Counted from the first letter of the stretch, positions 1 to 10,846 are shown. The stretch: DNA of 45,884 bases from Acinetobacter guerrae (GCF_009372255.1 NZ_LXGN01000059.1:36564-82447), one strand, 5' to 3'. Numbers and translations: made by a program. The notes: generated by a model from the sequence alone, not told the origin.

Positions 1-1148
1 CGCGTTACGATTTGGAAATGATGCAGCAATTGGGCTATACCAATGGCATCGAAAACTATTCACGTCATTTATCAGGTCGTCCATCGGGCGAAGCGCCACC
101 GACTTTATTTGATTATATACCTGATGATGCATTACTGATTATCGATGAATCACATGTCACTGTTCCACAAATTGGTGCAATGTATAAGGGTGACCGTTCA
201 CGCAAAGAAAATCTGGTCAATTATGGTTTCCGTTTGCCAAGTGCATTGGATAATCGTCCGATGAAATTTGAAGAATGGGAGCGTATTGTTCCGACTACGA
301 TTTATGTCAGTGCGACACCTGCTAAGTATGAGCTTGAGAGATCAGATCAGATTGTAGAGCAAGTGGTACGTCCGACAGGTTTAGTCGACCCTGAGATTGA
401 AATTCGTCCAGTTTTGACGCAGGTCGATGATGTATTGTCTGAAATTAATTTACGTAAAGATCTCGATGAACGAGTTCTGGTGACGACATTAACCAAACGT
501 ATGGCAGAAGATTTGACCTCTTATTTAAAAGAATATGGGGTGAAAGTCGCTTATCTGCATTCTGATATTGATACGGTTGAACGGGTCAAGATTATTCATG
601 AACTACGCACAGGCGTTTATGATGTTCTTGTCGGTATTAATTTGTTGCGTGAAGGTCTGGATATGCCAGAGGTGTCTTTAGTTGCGATTTTAGATGCGGA
701 CAAAGAAGGTTTTTTACGTTCAGAACGTTCACTGATTCAAACGATTGGTCGCGCTGCACGTAACCTTAAAGGCAAAGCTATTTTGTATGCAGATCGTGTG
801 ACGGATTCAATGCAAAAAGCCATCGATGAAACAGATCGTCGTCGTAATAAGCAAATTGAGTTTAATCAGGAACATGGGATTACCCCGCGCAGTGCAGTGC
901 GTCAGAAAATTAAAGAAATTGATACAGGTGAAGTATTCACTGATGAGCAAATTGACGAGAAAATTTCTGCACAGGCGAAAGCACTCAGTGCCGATGAGCG
1001 ACATATTCTTGCAGATCCAAAACTCTTTACCAAGCATATTGGTAAATTAGAGAAGGAAATGATCAAGGCATCTAAAGAGTTGCAATTTGAGCAAGCGGCG
1101 CGTTTACGCGATGAAATCGTGCGTTTAAAAGCACAGATGTTGCAATAA
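1..1148 (+). CDS. uvrB: UvrABC system protein B, 3' part (5' end outside window)
   Basis: UvrB is the damage-verifying helicase-like subunit of nucleotide excision repair; it is loaded by UvrA and recruits UvrC. The reading frame is open from the first bases (codons from position 3 read [12 protein letters not shown]), so the gene starts before the window and no internal start should be used. About 382 residues are visible of a family length near 670. Visible landmarks are the DESH Walker B box (DEAD-like), the [10 protein letters not shown] region, [16 protein letters not shown] and the QTIGRAARN helicase motif VI. A C-terminal UVR domain ([25 protein letters not shown] split over the last 45 residues) contacts UvrC. 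No hairpin terminator is evident before the lipocalin gene. Confidence 0.97.
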   Translation, partial: RYDLEMMQQLGYTNGIENYSRHLSGRPSGEAPPTLFDYIPDDALLIIDESHVTVPQIGAMYKGDRSRKENLVNYGFRLPSALDNRPMKFEEWERIVPTTIYVSATPAKYELERSDQIVEQVVRPTGLVDPEIEIRPVLTQVDDVLSEINLRKDLDERVLVTTLTKRMAEDLTSYLKEYGVKVAYLHSDIDTVERVKIIHELRTGVYDVLVGINLLREGLDMPEVSLVAILDADKEGFLRSERSLIQTIGRAARNLKGKAILYADRVTDSMQKAIDETDRRRNKQIEFNQEHGITPRSAVRQKIKEIDTGEVFTDEQIDEKISAQAKALSADERHILADPKLFTKHIGKLEKEMIKASKELQFEQAARLRDEIVRLKAQMLQ

Positions 1149-1275
1149 ATCTGGACACTATTCTCTGTGTAAATTGCTACATATTTATACATAATTTGCA
1201 TATAAAACAAGCTAATGTGGCTAATGTTGATTAAGTTGATGATGATTAAATCAGGCACTGAACAGGGGAATACAA

Positions 1276-1866
1276 ATGTCATTAAAACAGAATCTCCCAA
1301 AAGCCAGTTGGAGATTAACCAAAATTGCAGTGGGCGGGATTGTATTGACAGGTTTAGCTGTAGCGACTGTCGCTTATGCACAAAGTAAACCGTTACCTAC
1401 CGTGGAGCGAGTAGAGTTAGATAAGTATTTGGGTGTCTGGTACGAAATTGCACGCAAACCGATGTTCTTTGAAAATAAATGTGCTAGAGATATTACCGCG
1501 ACTTATACCTTAAATGAAAATGGTAATGTGAGTCTAGATAACCGATGCTATAGCAAAGATGGTGAACTTAAACAATCGGTTGGTGAGGCTTTTGTTGAAA
1601 ATCCTCCTTTTAATACAAAATTAAAAGTTAGCTTTTTACCTGAAGCTGTACGTTGGGTTCCAGTTGCGCGTGGCGATTACTGGATCCTTAAACTTGATGA
1701 AAATTACCAAACTGTGCTAGTGGGTGAACCTTCACGTAAATATTTATGGGTATTGTCCAGAACGCCCGATCTTTCTGAAGATATTGTCAATGAATATTTG
1801 AACTATGCAAAATCACTAGGTTACCAACTAAATGATATTATTCGCCCTCAGCATACGCTAAAATAA
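1276..1866 (+). CDS. Lipocalin family protein (Blc-like)
   Basis: A 196-residue exported lipocalin. Bacterial lipocalins of the Blc group bind lipids or lysophospholipids in the envelope. The lipocalin signature Gly-x-Trp lies at residues 53-55 (YLGVWYEIAR), followed by the repeated beta-strand pattern expected for the barrel (ATYTLNENGNVSLDNRCY, LWVLSRTPDL). Residues 17-33 are hydrophobic and end at AYA|Q, a plausible signal peptidase I site. There is no lipobox Cys, unlike E. coli Blc, so it is more likely periplasmic or membrane-tethered than a lipoprotein. The ATG start follows a GGGGAA Shine-Dalgarno-like sequence. It stands alone between uvrB and a terminator at 1884-1917. Confidence 0.88.
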   Translation: MSLKQNLPKASWRLTKIAVGGIVLTGLAVATVAYAQSKPLPTVERVELDKYLGVWYEIARKPMFFENKCARDITATYTLNENGNVSLDNRCYSKDGELKQSVGEAFVENPPFNTKLKVSFLPEAVRWVPVARGDYWILKLDENYQTVLVGEPSRKYLWVLSRTPDLSEDIVNEYLNYAKSLGYQLNDIIRPQHTLK

Positions 1867-1883
1867 TGTTTATAATTCAAATG

Positions 1884-1917
1884 AAAATGCCATGCTTACG
1901 CATGGTTTTTTCATTTT
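1884..1917 (+). terminator. Rho-independent terminator after lipocalin gene
   Basis: Arms CCATGC (1890-1895) and GCATGG (1900-1905) enclose the loop TTAC. They are preceded by AAAATG and followed by six T (1906-1911) and a further T-rich run. Located 17 bp after the lipocalin stop. Confidence 0.85.
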
Positions 1918-1969
1918 TTAATAGGTTGATATTTCAGATATTTTTCGCGCATTAATATAAGAGGTCGGG

Positions 1970-2908
1970 ATGTTTAAGGGCATAATATTGTCGGTTATCG
2001 CATCGGTGACCTTTGGTGTGCTGTATTTTTACACCAAGTTATTAACTGGTTTAAATGGCGAACAAACCTTTGGTTGGCGCATGTTAGCGACGTTGCCTTT
2101 TTTAACCTTGCTTATGTGGTTATTGGGTGATTTGGTTCATATTAAAACTATTTTTAAGCGAATTTTGGCGCAACCTGCTTTTCTTTTAGTCCTGATTTTA
2201 TCCTCAGTTTTGACCTCGATTCAGCTTTGGCTATTTTTATGGGGCCCGATGAATGGGCGTGGCTTACAGGTTTCACTGGGCTATTTTTTGCTGCCTTTGG
2301 TTTTAGTGCTGAGTGGCAGTTTATTTTATGGTGAAAGACTCTCAAAATTTCAAATAGCAGCCGTTATTTTCGCGGTAGTGGGTGTTGGTCACGAAATTTT
2401 CCGCTTAGGTTCTATCGCATGGGAAACTGCATTAGTGGCTTTTGGCTATTCAGCTTATTTTTTATTGCGTAAAAAAATTGGTACAGATAATTTGGGCGGT
2501 TTTTGGTGGGATATTGTCATTATCTTACCTGTTGCTTTGTATTTTATTCAAAGCGGGCAAGGTACATTGGTGCTGTTGCAGCATCAACCATTGATGTTAC
2601 TGGTTTTCATTGGGCTTGGTGTCCTCAGTGCGATTGGTTTGGGGAGTTACATTTTAGCTAGTCGTTTTTTACCGATGATTCTTTTTGGTTTATTGAGTTA
2701 TCTTGAGCCTATTTTATTGGCATTGGCTTCTTTGGCTTTGGGTGAAAAAATTACGCCGCAAGAATGGTACACCTATATTCCAATTTGGTGCGCTGTATCT
2801 TTATTGGTGGTTGAAGGCATTTGGCATCTTTATCGACAACAAAAAAATAAACGCGCGCTTGAGCGAAATGTTGAGCATTATCAGAAGCGCTTGCAAGATG
2901 AAAGTTGA
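1970..2908 (+). CDS. rarD: EamA-family permease, RarD-like
   Basis: A 312-residue integral membrane protein with about ten hydrophobic segments arranged as two EamA repeats, typical of drug/metabolite transporters of the RarD subgroup. The start (MFKGIILSVIASVTFGVLYFY), GEQTFGWRM, GYFLLPL...GERL and LSYLEPILLALAS signatures fit RarD. Transported substrate is unknown for the family; RarD was named from chloramphenicol-related phenotypes, which does not prove a role here. ATG start follows GAGGTCGGG. The last 25 residues are charged and probably cytosolic. Monocistronic as far as the sequence shows. Confidence 0.85.
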   Translation: MFKGIILSVIASVTFGVLYFYTKLLTGLNGEQTFGWRMLATLPFLTLLMWLLGDLVHIKTIFKRILAQPAFLLVLILSSVLTSIQLWLFLWGPMNGRGLQVSLGYFLLPLVLVLSGSLFYGERLSKFQIAAVIFAVVGVGHEIFRLGSIAWETALVAFGYSAYFLLRKKIGTDNLGGFWWDIVIILPVALYFIQSGQGTLVLLQHQPLMLLVFIGLGVLSAIGLGSYILASRFLPMILFGLLSYLEPILLALASLALGEKITPQEWYTYIPIWCAVSLLVVEGIWHLYRQQKNKRALERNVEHYQKRLQDES

Positions 2909-3178
2909 ATAAATTAACAGCAAATTGGGGTGATTAGACCTATTGAAATAAATGTTGTGATCAAAAAAATCGATATAAAAGTTAAAGCTCAATCGACTTT
3001 TTGGGAAATAATTGAAAAATTAAAATAAAAAATCATAAGTATTTTATAAATTTATAGTGAATATCATTGAAAATATCACCGACACGATCAGCTTTTGATT
3101 CAATCTTGATGATAATTCCTTTACAATTATGGGGTTTTGAAATTCACGCCTAGAAATTAATCATTAGAGGACGTATTT

Positions 3179-4636
3179 GTGAGCAAAGACACTATCATCG
3201 CCCTACACGCGGAACACCAAGGTCGTTGGAAAAACCGCGAAGAAATTGCGGAACATATGATTGCGTTAATCGGTCAGTTATACCGTGAAAAAAATATTGT
3301 CGTTTCTGTTTACGGTCGTTCTTTAATCAACCGCTCTGTGATTCAGATTTTAAAAACGCATCGTCGTACTCGCGTTGTAGATGTTGAACTTTCAGTTGTA
3401 AATACTTTCCCAATTTTAGAAGCATTGGCCAAAGTTGAGAACATTGGTTCTGCTGAAGTTGATATTGGTAAGCTTGCCGTTGAATACAAAGAAAAAGGCG
3501 GCGATATCAATGCATTTGTATCTCAAGCTGTTGAGTCAATCAAAGGCAATGCAACTTCTGAACAACCTAAAGATGTTGTTTTGTACGGTTTTGGTCGTAT
3601 CGGTCGTATCTTGGCACGTCTAATCATTAGCCAATCTGGTTTAGGACGTGGTTTGAGCCTTAAAGCAATCGTTGTGCGTAAATCTTCTGATGGCGATTTG
3701 GCGAAACGTGCTTCTTTATTACGTCGTGACTCTATTCACGGTACTTTCGCAGGTACAATTGCTGTCGATGAAGAAAATGAAGCAATTATTGCGAATGGTA
3801 ACTATATTAAAGTGATCTATGCATCTAGTCCAAGTGAAGTGGATTATACCCAGTATGGTATTAACAATGCGTTATTGATTGATAATACGGGTAAATGGCG
3901 CGATGCTGAAGGTCTAAGCCAACACTTGAAATGTGCGGGTATTGCACGTGTCGTGTTGACTGCGCCAAGCAAAGGCGAAATGAAAAACGTTGTATACGGC
4001 GTAAATAACACAGATATCTTGGATGAAGACAAGATCATTTCTGCTGCAAGCTGTACGACAAATGCCATCACCCCAATTTTAAAAGTGTTGGATGAAAAAT
4101 ATCACGTGTTAAATGGTCACGTTGAAACTGTCCACTCATTTACCAATGACCAAAACTTGATTGATAACTATCATAAAGCGGATCGTCGTGGTCGTGCTGC
4201 AACTTTGAACATGGTAATTACCGAAACTGGTGCTGCTAAAGCGGTTGCGAAAGCATTGCCACAGTTAAAAGGTAAATTAACAGGTAACTCTGTACGTGTA
4301 CCAACACCAAACGTTTCTCTTGCGATCTTGAATTTGACATTAGATAAAGAAGTTGATCGTGACGAAGTGAATGAATATATTCGTCAAATTTCAATTAACT
4401 CTAATCTTCAAGGTCAAATTGGTTATACCAATTCAACTGAAGTGGTTTCAAGTGACTTTATTGGTTCACGTACTGCGGGCGTATTTGATGCTCAAGCAAC
4501 CATTACATCTGGTAACCGTTTAACAGCTTATGTTTGGTATGACAATGAAGTGGGTTATAGCTGTCAGGTATTGCGTATTGCTGAACAAATGTGTGGCGTA
4601 AGCTATCCAAAAGTTCCTTCTGAAACAATAGCTTAA
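3179..4636 (+). CDS. gap: Glyceraldehyde-3-phosphate dehydrogenase, long form
   Basis: GAPDH interconverts glyceraldehyde-3-phosphate and 1,3-bisphosphoglycerate with NAD(P). The nucleotide-binding motif GFGRIGR is at residues 137-143. The catalytic Cys292 sits in SAASCTTNAITP, with the partner His319 in VETVHSFTND. The protein has 485 residues instead of about 335 because of an N-terminal extension of roughly 130 residues, as in the long GAPDH forms of Acinetobacter and Pseudomonas. The start is GTG, after AGAGGACG. It is followed by a strong terminator and not grouped with other glycolytic genes. Whether it is glycolytic or gluconeogenic cannot be read from sequence; organisms of this group mainly use it for gluconeogenesis. 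Confidence 0.93.
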   Translation: MSKDTIIALHAEHQGRWKNREEIAEHMIALIGQLYREKNIVVSVYGRSLINRSVIQILKTHRRTRVVDVELSVVNTFPILEALAKVENIGSAEVDIGKLAVEYKEKGGDINAFVSQAVESIKGNATSEQPKDVVLYGFGRIGRILARLIISQSGLGRGLSLKAIVVRKSSDGDLAKRASLLRRDSIHGTFAGTIAVDEENEAIIANGNYIKVIYASSPSEVDYTQYGINNALLIDNTGKWRDAEGLSQHLKCAGIARVVLTAPSKGEMKNVVYGVNNTDILDEDKIISAASCTTNAITPILKVLDEKYHVLNGHVETVHSFTNDQNLIDNYHKADRRGRAATLNMVITETGAAKAVAKALPQLKGKLTGNSVRVPTPNVSLAILNLTLDKEVDRDEVNEYIRQISINSNLQGQIGYTNSTEVVSSDFIGSRTAGVFDAQATITSGNRLTAYVWYDNEVGYSCQVLRIAEQMCGVSYPKVPSETIA

Positions 4637-4658
4637 TTTCTAGGTTATGTTGTTTTAT

Positions 4659-4688
4659 AAAAAAGCTCAGTTTCGACTGAGCTTTTTT
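4659..4688 (+). terminator. Rho-independent terminator after gap
   Basis: Arms AAAAAAGCTCAG (4659-4670) and CTGAGCTTTTTT (4677-4688) flank a TTTCGA loop, giving a hairpin with flanking A and T tracts that could work in both directions. Confidence 0.92.
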
Positions 4689-4793
4689 ATATCGATTTTT
4701 TTGTAAAACCTCATCGTGTTTCATAGATACAAAATCAATGATGAATCTTTCATATAAATCATAAACACTGTGCTTTCAAAGAAATAAAACAAT

Positions 4794-5558
4794 GTGTCAT
4801 TTAAGGATAGAGCATTGCAAGTTAGAAGTGTGCTGAGTGGATTAGCCTTTATTGTATTAGCAACTCTGATTGGAGTTGCGATCGCCATCTGGGTATTTAA
4901 GTATTTTAATATTTATATTCCGTTGAAAAATCAGGCTGTTAATATTGATCTACAAGAACCATTACAGGCCAAAGTTAAAATTCAGGATGCGCTGGATGTG
5001 GATGTGACGGGGCGTGTGAATGCTTCGATTCCGATTAAAGAAAATCTGAATATTCCGCTGACCCAAACCCTGACTCCGCGGGTTTATTTTGATAATCAGG
5101 TTCCGATTAAAACGTCTATTCCTGTCAAAGAGATTTTAAAAGTTAATCAGGATTTACCGATTGACACTAAAGTTCAAGTCAAAGTATTGGGTCAAGATAT
5201 TACCTTGCCGTTGAAAGGCACAATTCCAATCAAACTGAATGTACCCATAGATATACAGGTTCCGCTAGAACAAAATGTGCATCTCAAATTTGATGCGCCT
5301 GTGCGAACAGTATTAAAAGAAAATTTAAATATCCCACTGGATACTACACTAAAAACCAATATTCCCATTAGTGGCCATTTGAATGTGCCGATCGAAACGG
5401 CTTTGGCTGCTTCGGTAGATGTTCAAAATACTTTGCCAATTAAAATTCAGCAGGGCGAACTCAAAATTCCATTGTCGAGTGTACGCCTACAAAAAGTTGG
5501 TGATACTGACGCTTCTTCTTCAAAAAATATTTCTGCGTTACCTCAACACAAGGAATAG
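4794..5558 (+). CDS. Membrane-anchored beta-repeat protein of unknown function (first of pair)
   Basis: Not recognised. The protein has 254 residues: a short basic N-terminus, one transmembrane helix at about 13-37 (LSGLAFIVLATLIGVAIAIW), then some 190 residues built from short alternating units such as IPIKENLNIPL, VPIKTSIPV, LPIDTKVQV, IPIKLNVPIDIQVPL and LKENLNIPLDTTL. No Cys and few aromatic residues follow the anchor. The pattern suggests an extended beta-sheet with one hydrophobic face located outside the inner membrane, a form seen in lipid-bridging proteins, but this is inference. The start is GTG in the available frame; a TTG at about 4815 is an alternative. The related gene at 5564 follows after 5 bp, so the two are surely co-transcribed. 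Confidence 0.75.
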   Translation: MSFKDRALQVRSVLSGLAFIVLATLIGVAIAIWVFKYFNIYIPLKNQAVNIDLQEPLQAKVKIQDALDVDVTGRVNASIPIKENLNIPLTQTLTPRVYFDNQVPIKTSIPVKEILKVNQDLPIDTKVQVKVLGQDITLPLKGTIPIKLNVPIDIQVPLEQNVHLKFDAPVRTVLKENLNIPLDTTLKTNIPISGHLNVPIETALAASVDVQNTLPIKIQQGELKIPLSSVRLQKVGDTDASSSKNISALPQHKE

Positions 5559-5563
5559 GGCAG

Positions 5564-6244
5564 ATGTGGATTTTTGCTTCAGTTAAACGCACCTTGGTTC
5601 TTTTTGTGTGTGTTGTGATCTTAGTTGCGATTTTATTTTGGCTTTATTTGAATATACTGGCTTCTGTTTCAGTGTCTTCTCACCATGCCCAGATTCATTT
5701 ACCAGAATCACTTCCAACTAAAATCCATGTAGGAAATTATTTGCAAACTCGATCGATAGGCAAACTAGATACTACTATTGATATCAATCGCCAGTTAAAT
5801 TTACCGCTACGTGGTAAATATCTGGCCGATTTAAGCTTTGAAGTCGAAACGCCCATTACGGTAAATATCGATTATTCTACGATGTTGAAAATTGATGAAA
5901 CGATGCCGCTTGAAACGACAACTGATCTGATCTATCAAAATAAATTATTACCCAAATTTCCTTTAAAACTGGCGATTCCAATTCAACTTGATGTGCCATT
6001 TCAGTTAAAGCGCAGCTATACCTTACCTGTCAAAATTTCATTTAGTGGTCCTGTGTATTTTGAGTTTAGTGAGCCTGTACATTTAAATGTGCAGCATCAG
6101 TTTAAACCAACGCTGAATATCAATGATCCAATGACCATGCGTAAAATTGCGACTTTTAAGGCGGTGATGTATAACTCGGTACAAACTACACAAGCGAACC
6201 TCGATATGCAGATGCAGTTACCATTAAAGAATATTCATCCCTAG
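5564..6244 (+). CDS. Membrane-anchored beta-repeat protein of unknown function (second of pair)
   Basis: Not recognised. The 226-residue protein repeats the design of its upstream neighbour: one N-terminal transmembrane helix (about 8-32), then a beta-rich exported part with units such as LPLRGKYLADLSFEV, IPIQLDVPFQLKRSYTLPV and LPTKIHVGNYL. It starts 5 bp after the previous stop with GGAATAGGGC as ribosome binding site. The two are likely paralogues by architecture and may form a hetero-complex in the periplasm. No terminator follows before the obgE promoter region. Confidence 0.72.
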   Translation: MWIFASVKRTLVLFVCVVILVAILFWLYLNILASVSVSSHHAQIHLPESLPTKIHVGNYLQTRSIGKLDTTIDINRQLNLPLRGKYLADLSFEVETPITVNIDYSTMLKIDETMPLETTTDLIYQNKLLPKFPLKLAIPIQLDVPFQLKRSYTLPVKISFSGPVYFEFSEPVHLNVQHQFKPTLNINDPMTMRKIATFKAVMYNSVQTTQANLDMQMQLPLKNIHP

Positions 6245-6295
6245 AAATTAGTCTCAATTTTCATTTTTTAGGTCTTGGTTTTTATTCGAGCTTAG

Positions 6296-7624
<1,329 letters not shown>

Positions 7625-7665
7625 CTAACGTACACAATTAGACTTTTTAAAAAGCCCCTTTAATT

Positions 7666-7698
7666 CCTCCTGAGAAGCGATTGTCGCTTCGCAAGAGG
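7666..7698 (+). other. Stem-loop between obgE and proB
   Basis: Inner arms GAAGCGA (7674-7680) and TCGCTTC (7684-7690) enclose TTG. An outer CCTC/GAGG pair (7666-7669 and 7695-7698) extends the stem with an internal bulge. There is no T tract after it, so it is not a classical terminator. It could attenuate, stabilise or process the obgE-proB transcript. Confidence 0.5.
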
Positions 7699-7718
7699 GA
7701 AAATAATTTGAGGAAAAC

Positions 7719-8852
7719 ATGATAGAAGTGGTGGATGGGCAACGTCAGCTCAATGAGTGCAAACGAATCGTTGTTAAAATCGGATCATCTCTACTTACAG
7801 CAAATGGGCAAGGTTTAGATTTAGATGCAATTTCGCATTGGGCAATGCAAATTGCCGATCTACACACTGCTGGACACGAAATTATTTTGGTTTCGTCTGG
7901 TGCTGTAGCAGAAGGGATGGTGCGCATGAAACTCGCGAGCCGACCCACCGATCTACCCAGTCTGCAAGCTTGTGCGGCCATTGGTCAAATGGGCTTGATT
8001 CATACGTGGTCGAGTGTGCTTGAAAAGCATAATATCCAGACTGCGCAAGTGCTTTTGACACATGATGATCTTGCGGATCGCCGTCGTTATTTAAACTCAT
8101 GCGATGCCTTGCAAAACTTGATTGACTGGCGCGTGATTCCAGTCATTAATGAAAATGATACGGTATCTACCGATGAAATTCGTTTTGGTGATAACGATAC
8201 ATTGGCGGCAATGGTGGCGGGTCAGGTTCATGCAGATTTGTTAATCATTTTGACCGATCAGCAAGGTATGTTTGACTCCGATCCACGCAACAATCCAGAT
8301 GCTAAACTACTGACTGAAGTCCGTGCTTTAGATGATAGCTTGTTTGAAATGGCAGGTGGCGGTGGTGTGCTTGGTCGTGGTGGTATGGTCACTAAAGTTC
8401 GTGCTGCACGTCTTGCTGCTAAATCGGGCTGTCCAACACTGATTGCCAGTGGTGAAAGCGATCGTGTTTTATCACGTTTGATGGCTGGTGAAATGTTGGG
8501 TACTTTATTTAGTACAGATAAAGATCGTATGACGGCGCATCAACAATGGTTAGCAGCACATTTGCAAACCGCTGGCCGCTTAATTATTGATGATGGTGCA
8601 GTTGAGGCGATTAAACAACGTCATCGTAGTTTGTTGCCTGTTGGTGTTAAAGCGGTTGAAGGGCATTTTGACCGTGGTGATGTGGTTGAATGTGTGGACA
8701 AATCAGGTAAACGTATTGCCGTTGGACGAGTCAACTTTAGCTCGCAATCTGCTGATATTATTAAAGGTTTAGTCTCGGATAAGGTGTACCAAGTCTTGGG
8801 TGAAGCGCGTTCTTTAGAGATGATTCATCGCAACCATATGGCGATTTATTAA
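7719..8852 (+). CDS. proB: Glutamate 5-kinase
   Basis: Catalyses ATP-dependent phosphorylation of glutamate, the first step of proline synthesis. The amino acid kinase fold begins at [12 protein letters not shown] and continues with [18 protein letters not shown] and FGDNDTLAA, the substrate and ATP loops. [17 protein letters not shown] matches the kinase C-terminal signature. A PUA domain fills roughly residues 280-365, as in E. coli ProB. The 377-residue length is normal. ATG start follows TTTGAGGAAAAC. proA is not adjacent. Confidence 0.96.
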   Translation: MIEVVDGQRQLNECKRIVVKIGSSLLTANGQGLDLDAISHWAMQIADLHTAGHEIILVSSGAVAEGMVRMKLASRPTDLPSLQACAAIGQMGLIHTWSSVLEKHNIQTAQVLLTHDDLADRRRYLNSCDALQNLIDWRVIPVINENDTVSTDEIRFGDNDTLAAMVAGQVHADLLIILTDQQGMFDSDPRNNPDAKLLTEVRALDDSLFEMAGGGGVLGRGGMVTKVRAARLAAKSGCPTLIASGESDRVLSRLMAGEMLGTLFSTDKDRMTAHQQWLAAHLQTAGRLIIDDGAVEAIKQRHRSLLPVGVKAVEGHFDRGDVVECVDKSGKRIAVGRVNFSSQSADIIKGLVSDKVYQVLGEARSLEMIHRNHMAIY

Positions 8853-8862
8853 AATTTAAAAT

Positions 8863-8891
8863 AAAAAAACTCGTTTTAGGCGAGTTTTTTT
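8863..8891. terminator. Bidirectional terminator between proB and the HAD gene
   Basis: Arms AAAAAAACTCG (8863-8873) and CGAGTTTTTTT (8881-8891) surround TTTTAGG. It can serve proB on plus and the convergent HAD gene on minus. The HAD stop codon (8876-8878) lies in the loop itself. Confidence 0.9.
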
Positions 8892-9529
8892 ATATCTGCA
8901 AGTTTGGGAAGGTGTTGGTCTTCGCCGACCATATAACAACTATCTGCTAGACTAAACATTTCTAAATCTTCATAGCTATTGCCATATGCGTAAACATGCG
9001 CGTAATCATTCAGGTGATAAGCGTCATGAATCCTAATTTTTTTCTGTTCAGAACTACAGTCAGGTGTGGAATACTCGCCTGTAATTATTCCATGATGAAT
9101 ATCGACCTGAGTACAAATCAGATCAATATTGAGAAGTTCACACACAGGTTTTAAATACAAGTCGATTGAAGCAGAGACCAAAACAACTTTGTCGCCTTGC
9201 GCTTGATGTTGTAATAGACGTTGTAATAATTTTGAATCTAGGTTTTTGAGTAAAGTCTGCGCGTATTCCTGACCCAACTGTTGTAATTGTTCTGCTGAAT
9301 TACCTTTAAACATGGTGGCAAAAAGTTTGGCACGCATGGCATCGGCTGGGTAAAGTTTCAAATAATAGGCTTGAATCCATGGAAGAATTTTTATGCCTTT
9401 ACGAACGATATGCCTTTTAGATAATGTATAAAAAATAAAACCAGTGAAACTATCTTTGGTGCATAGCGTTCCATCAAAATCGAACAGGGCGAGATTTATA
9501 TTTTTATTCGTTTCGCTCGTTGCATACAT
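8876..9529 (-). CDS. HAD-superfamily hydrolase, IB subfamily (phosphoserine phosphatase-like)
   Basis: A 217-residue HAD phosphatase. Motif I is FDFDGTLCT with nucleophile Asp17 and Asp19; motif II is VLVSASIDLYLKP; motif III/IV lies near YAYGNSYEDLEMFSLAD. The subfamily IB features fit bacterial phosphatases that include SerB- and CicA-like proteins, but the substrate is not evident. Its start overlaps the 3' end of the upstream DUF1615 lipoprotein gene by 34 bp, so the two are translationally coupled. The gene ends inside the shared terminator with proB. Confidence 0.85.
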   Translation of the reverse strand: MYATSETNKNINLALFDFDGTLCTKDSFTGFIFYTLSKRHIVRKGIKILPWIQAYYLKLYPADAMRAKLFATMFKGNSAEQLQQLGQEYAQTLLKNLDSKLLQRLLQHQAQGDKVVLVSASIDLYLKPVCELLNIDLICTQVDIHHGIITGEYSTPDCSSEQKKIRIHDAYHLNDYAHVYAYGNSYEDLEMFSLADSCYMVGEDQHLPKLADIKKLA

Positions 9530-10704
9530 GTTTCATATCTTCCATTGACTCGGGAGGCAAACCAGTTGGTATTGTAATCTCGACTTAATTTTGGTCCAGA
9601 AATAATGACTTGCGGCATAATGGCATAAATCGGTTCTTTGCCTGTTTTTGCCTTATACAATTTTTTTACAGCAATATAAGTTTGTGTATCTTCAAAAGAT
9701 TTCTCTTTTTCTTTTTTTAAATCTAAATGAATTTGCCGTGGTGTAACCAACACATTATTTTGAGCAAATACAGAAATCAATTCTTTTTCAGATTGGCTAA
9801 GTACTGCACGGGGACTACCATCTTTATTGTAAAGCAGCAAATCACCATCCAAATCAAGTTCTTTGGGGGTTAAATCATTCAGCATACTTTGAAACGCTGC
9901 ATTACGACTAGAGTACATACCCGAATTATAATCAGCAAATCGATAAATTGACTTATCGTAATCGGCAGGATACATCATTAAACGATGAATTCCATAATAT
10001 AAGCCACCATATTGCGTATATAAATCGTCACGTAATTCATTGGTATTCATACGTGAACGTTTATGATCCTGTGCATAGGTAATCAGTACTTGCATAGAAC
10101 CAAGTGTGGTAATGGGGTTCATTTTTTCGCCAATATCCTGCCCAACCAGTTTAGCTGCACCTGTTAATGCACTCACATGGTAATGGCTTGCCATAAAGTC
10201 AAAAATCTGACGATATAGCAAATCCAGATCACGTTCTGTACGAACTTTACGCATTTGGCTCATATAATTATTATCTGGAGAAGGTTGGTTTTTAAGCACA
10301 TCCTCAAAATAACCTGCAACTTGACCACCGATTGTGGTTCCTAGTTTTTCTTCAAATTTTTCATTGAGTCGTGTGTTAACTTCCCTAACAGCCTTTTCAC
10401 CTAAACCTGGCACCACTGGGTCTGCAACGAAATTAGATTCTTGATCAACCACAGCAACAATACTGCAAACATTTTCTCTGGTTTTAGGAATGCCTAATTT
10501 TCCCATAATGTCGTTAATATCATTCGCCCATGATTCACGACCATTCACTCGTGTTGGGATGACACGTTTAATTTGTTCAAGTTTAAATTCAGGTTCATCT
10601 TTTTGAGACCACCAATTGCCATCCCCACATCCAGCCAATGCAAGGCTCAAAGCAATCGTGCTTAATGATTTCAAGTAAAAACCAGATTGAAAAGGGTTAT
10701 TCAT
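9496..10704 (-). CDS. DUF1615 family lipoprotein
   Basis: A 402-residue predicted lipoprotein. A lipobox LAGC ends at Cys26 after a hydrophobic segment, with Gly-Asp following; Asp at +3 leaves the inner/outer membrane destination uncertain. The mature part contains the DUF1615 hallmarks as I recall them: an N-terminal SWANDINDIMGKLGIPKT, SIVAVVDQESNF, TLGSMQVLITYAQDH and GGLYYGIHRLM, then YADYNSGMYSSRNAAFQ-like text. The pattern around QES...MQV...YN is reminiscent of lytic transglycosylase folds, which is inference. Co-transcribed with the overlapping HAD gene downstream. Confidence 0.85.
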   Translation of the reverse strand: MNNPFQSGFYLKSLSTIALSLALAGCGDGNWWSQKDEPEFKLEQIKRVIPTRVNGRESWANDINDIMGKLGIPKTRENVCSIVAVVDQESNFVADPVVPGLGEKAVREVNTRLNEKFEEKLGTTIGGQVAGYFEDVLKNQPSPDNNYMSQMRKVRTERDLDLLYRQIFDFMASHYHVSALTGAAKLVGQDIGEKMNPITTLGSMQVLITYAQDHKRSRMNTNELRDDLYTQYGGLYYGIHRLMMYPADYDKSIYRFADYNSGMYSSRNAAFQSMLNDLTPKELDLDGDLLLYNKDGSPRAVLSQSEKELISVFAQNNVLVTPRQIHLDLKKEKEKSFEDTQTYIAVKKLYKAKTGKEPIYAIMPQVIISGPKLSRDYNTNWFASRVNGRYETCMQRAKRIKI

Positions 10705-10846
10705 GCAAGCAAAGCACCTTGATAAAAAGATGAGCTAAAAGACAGAAGCAGTATACTAGGTTGGTTAGAAAATACATGGATATTATGTATATGCTGCGCT
10801 TCGATTTTAAATGATCTATCATGTAAAAAGTAGCAAAAAATTGATT

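Noticed and set aside
902..1381. Minus-strand ORF of 159 codons across the uvrB 3' end
   Set aside because: Antisense to clear uvrB and lipocalin coding sequence; no recognisable motif.
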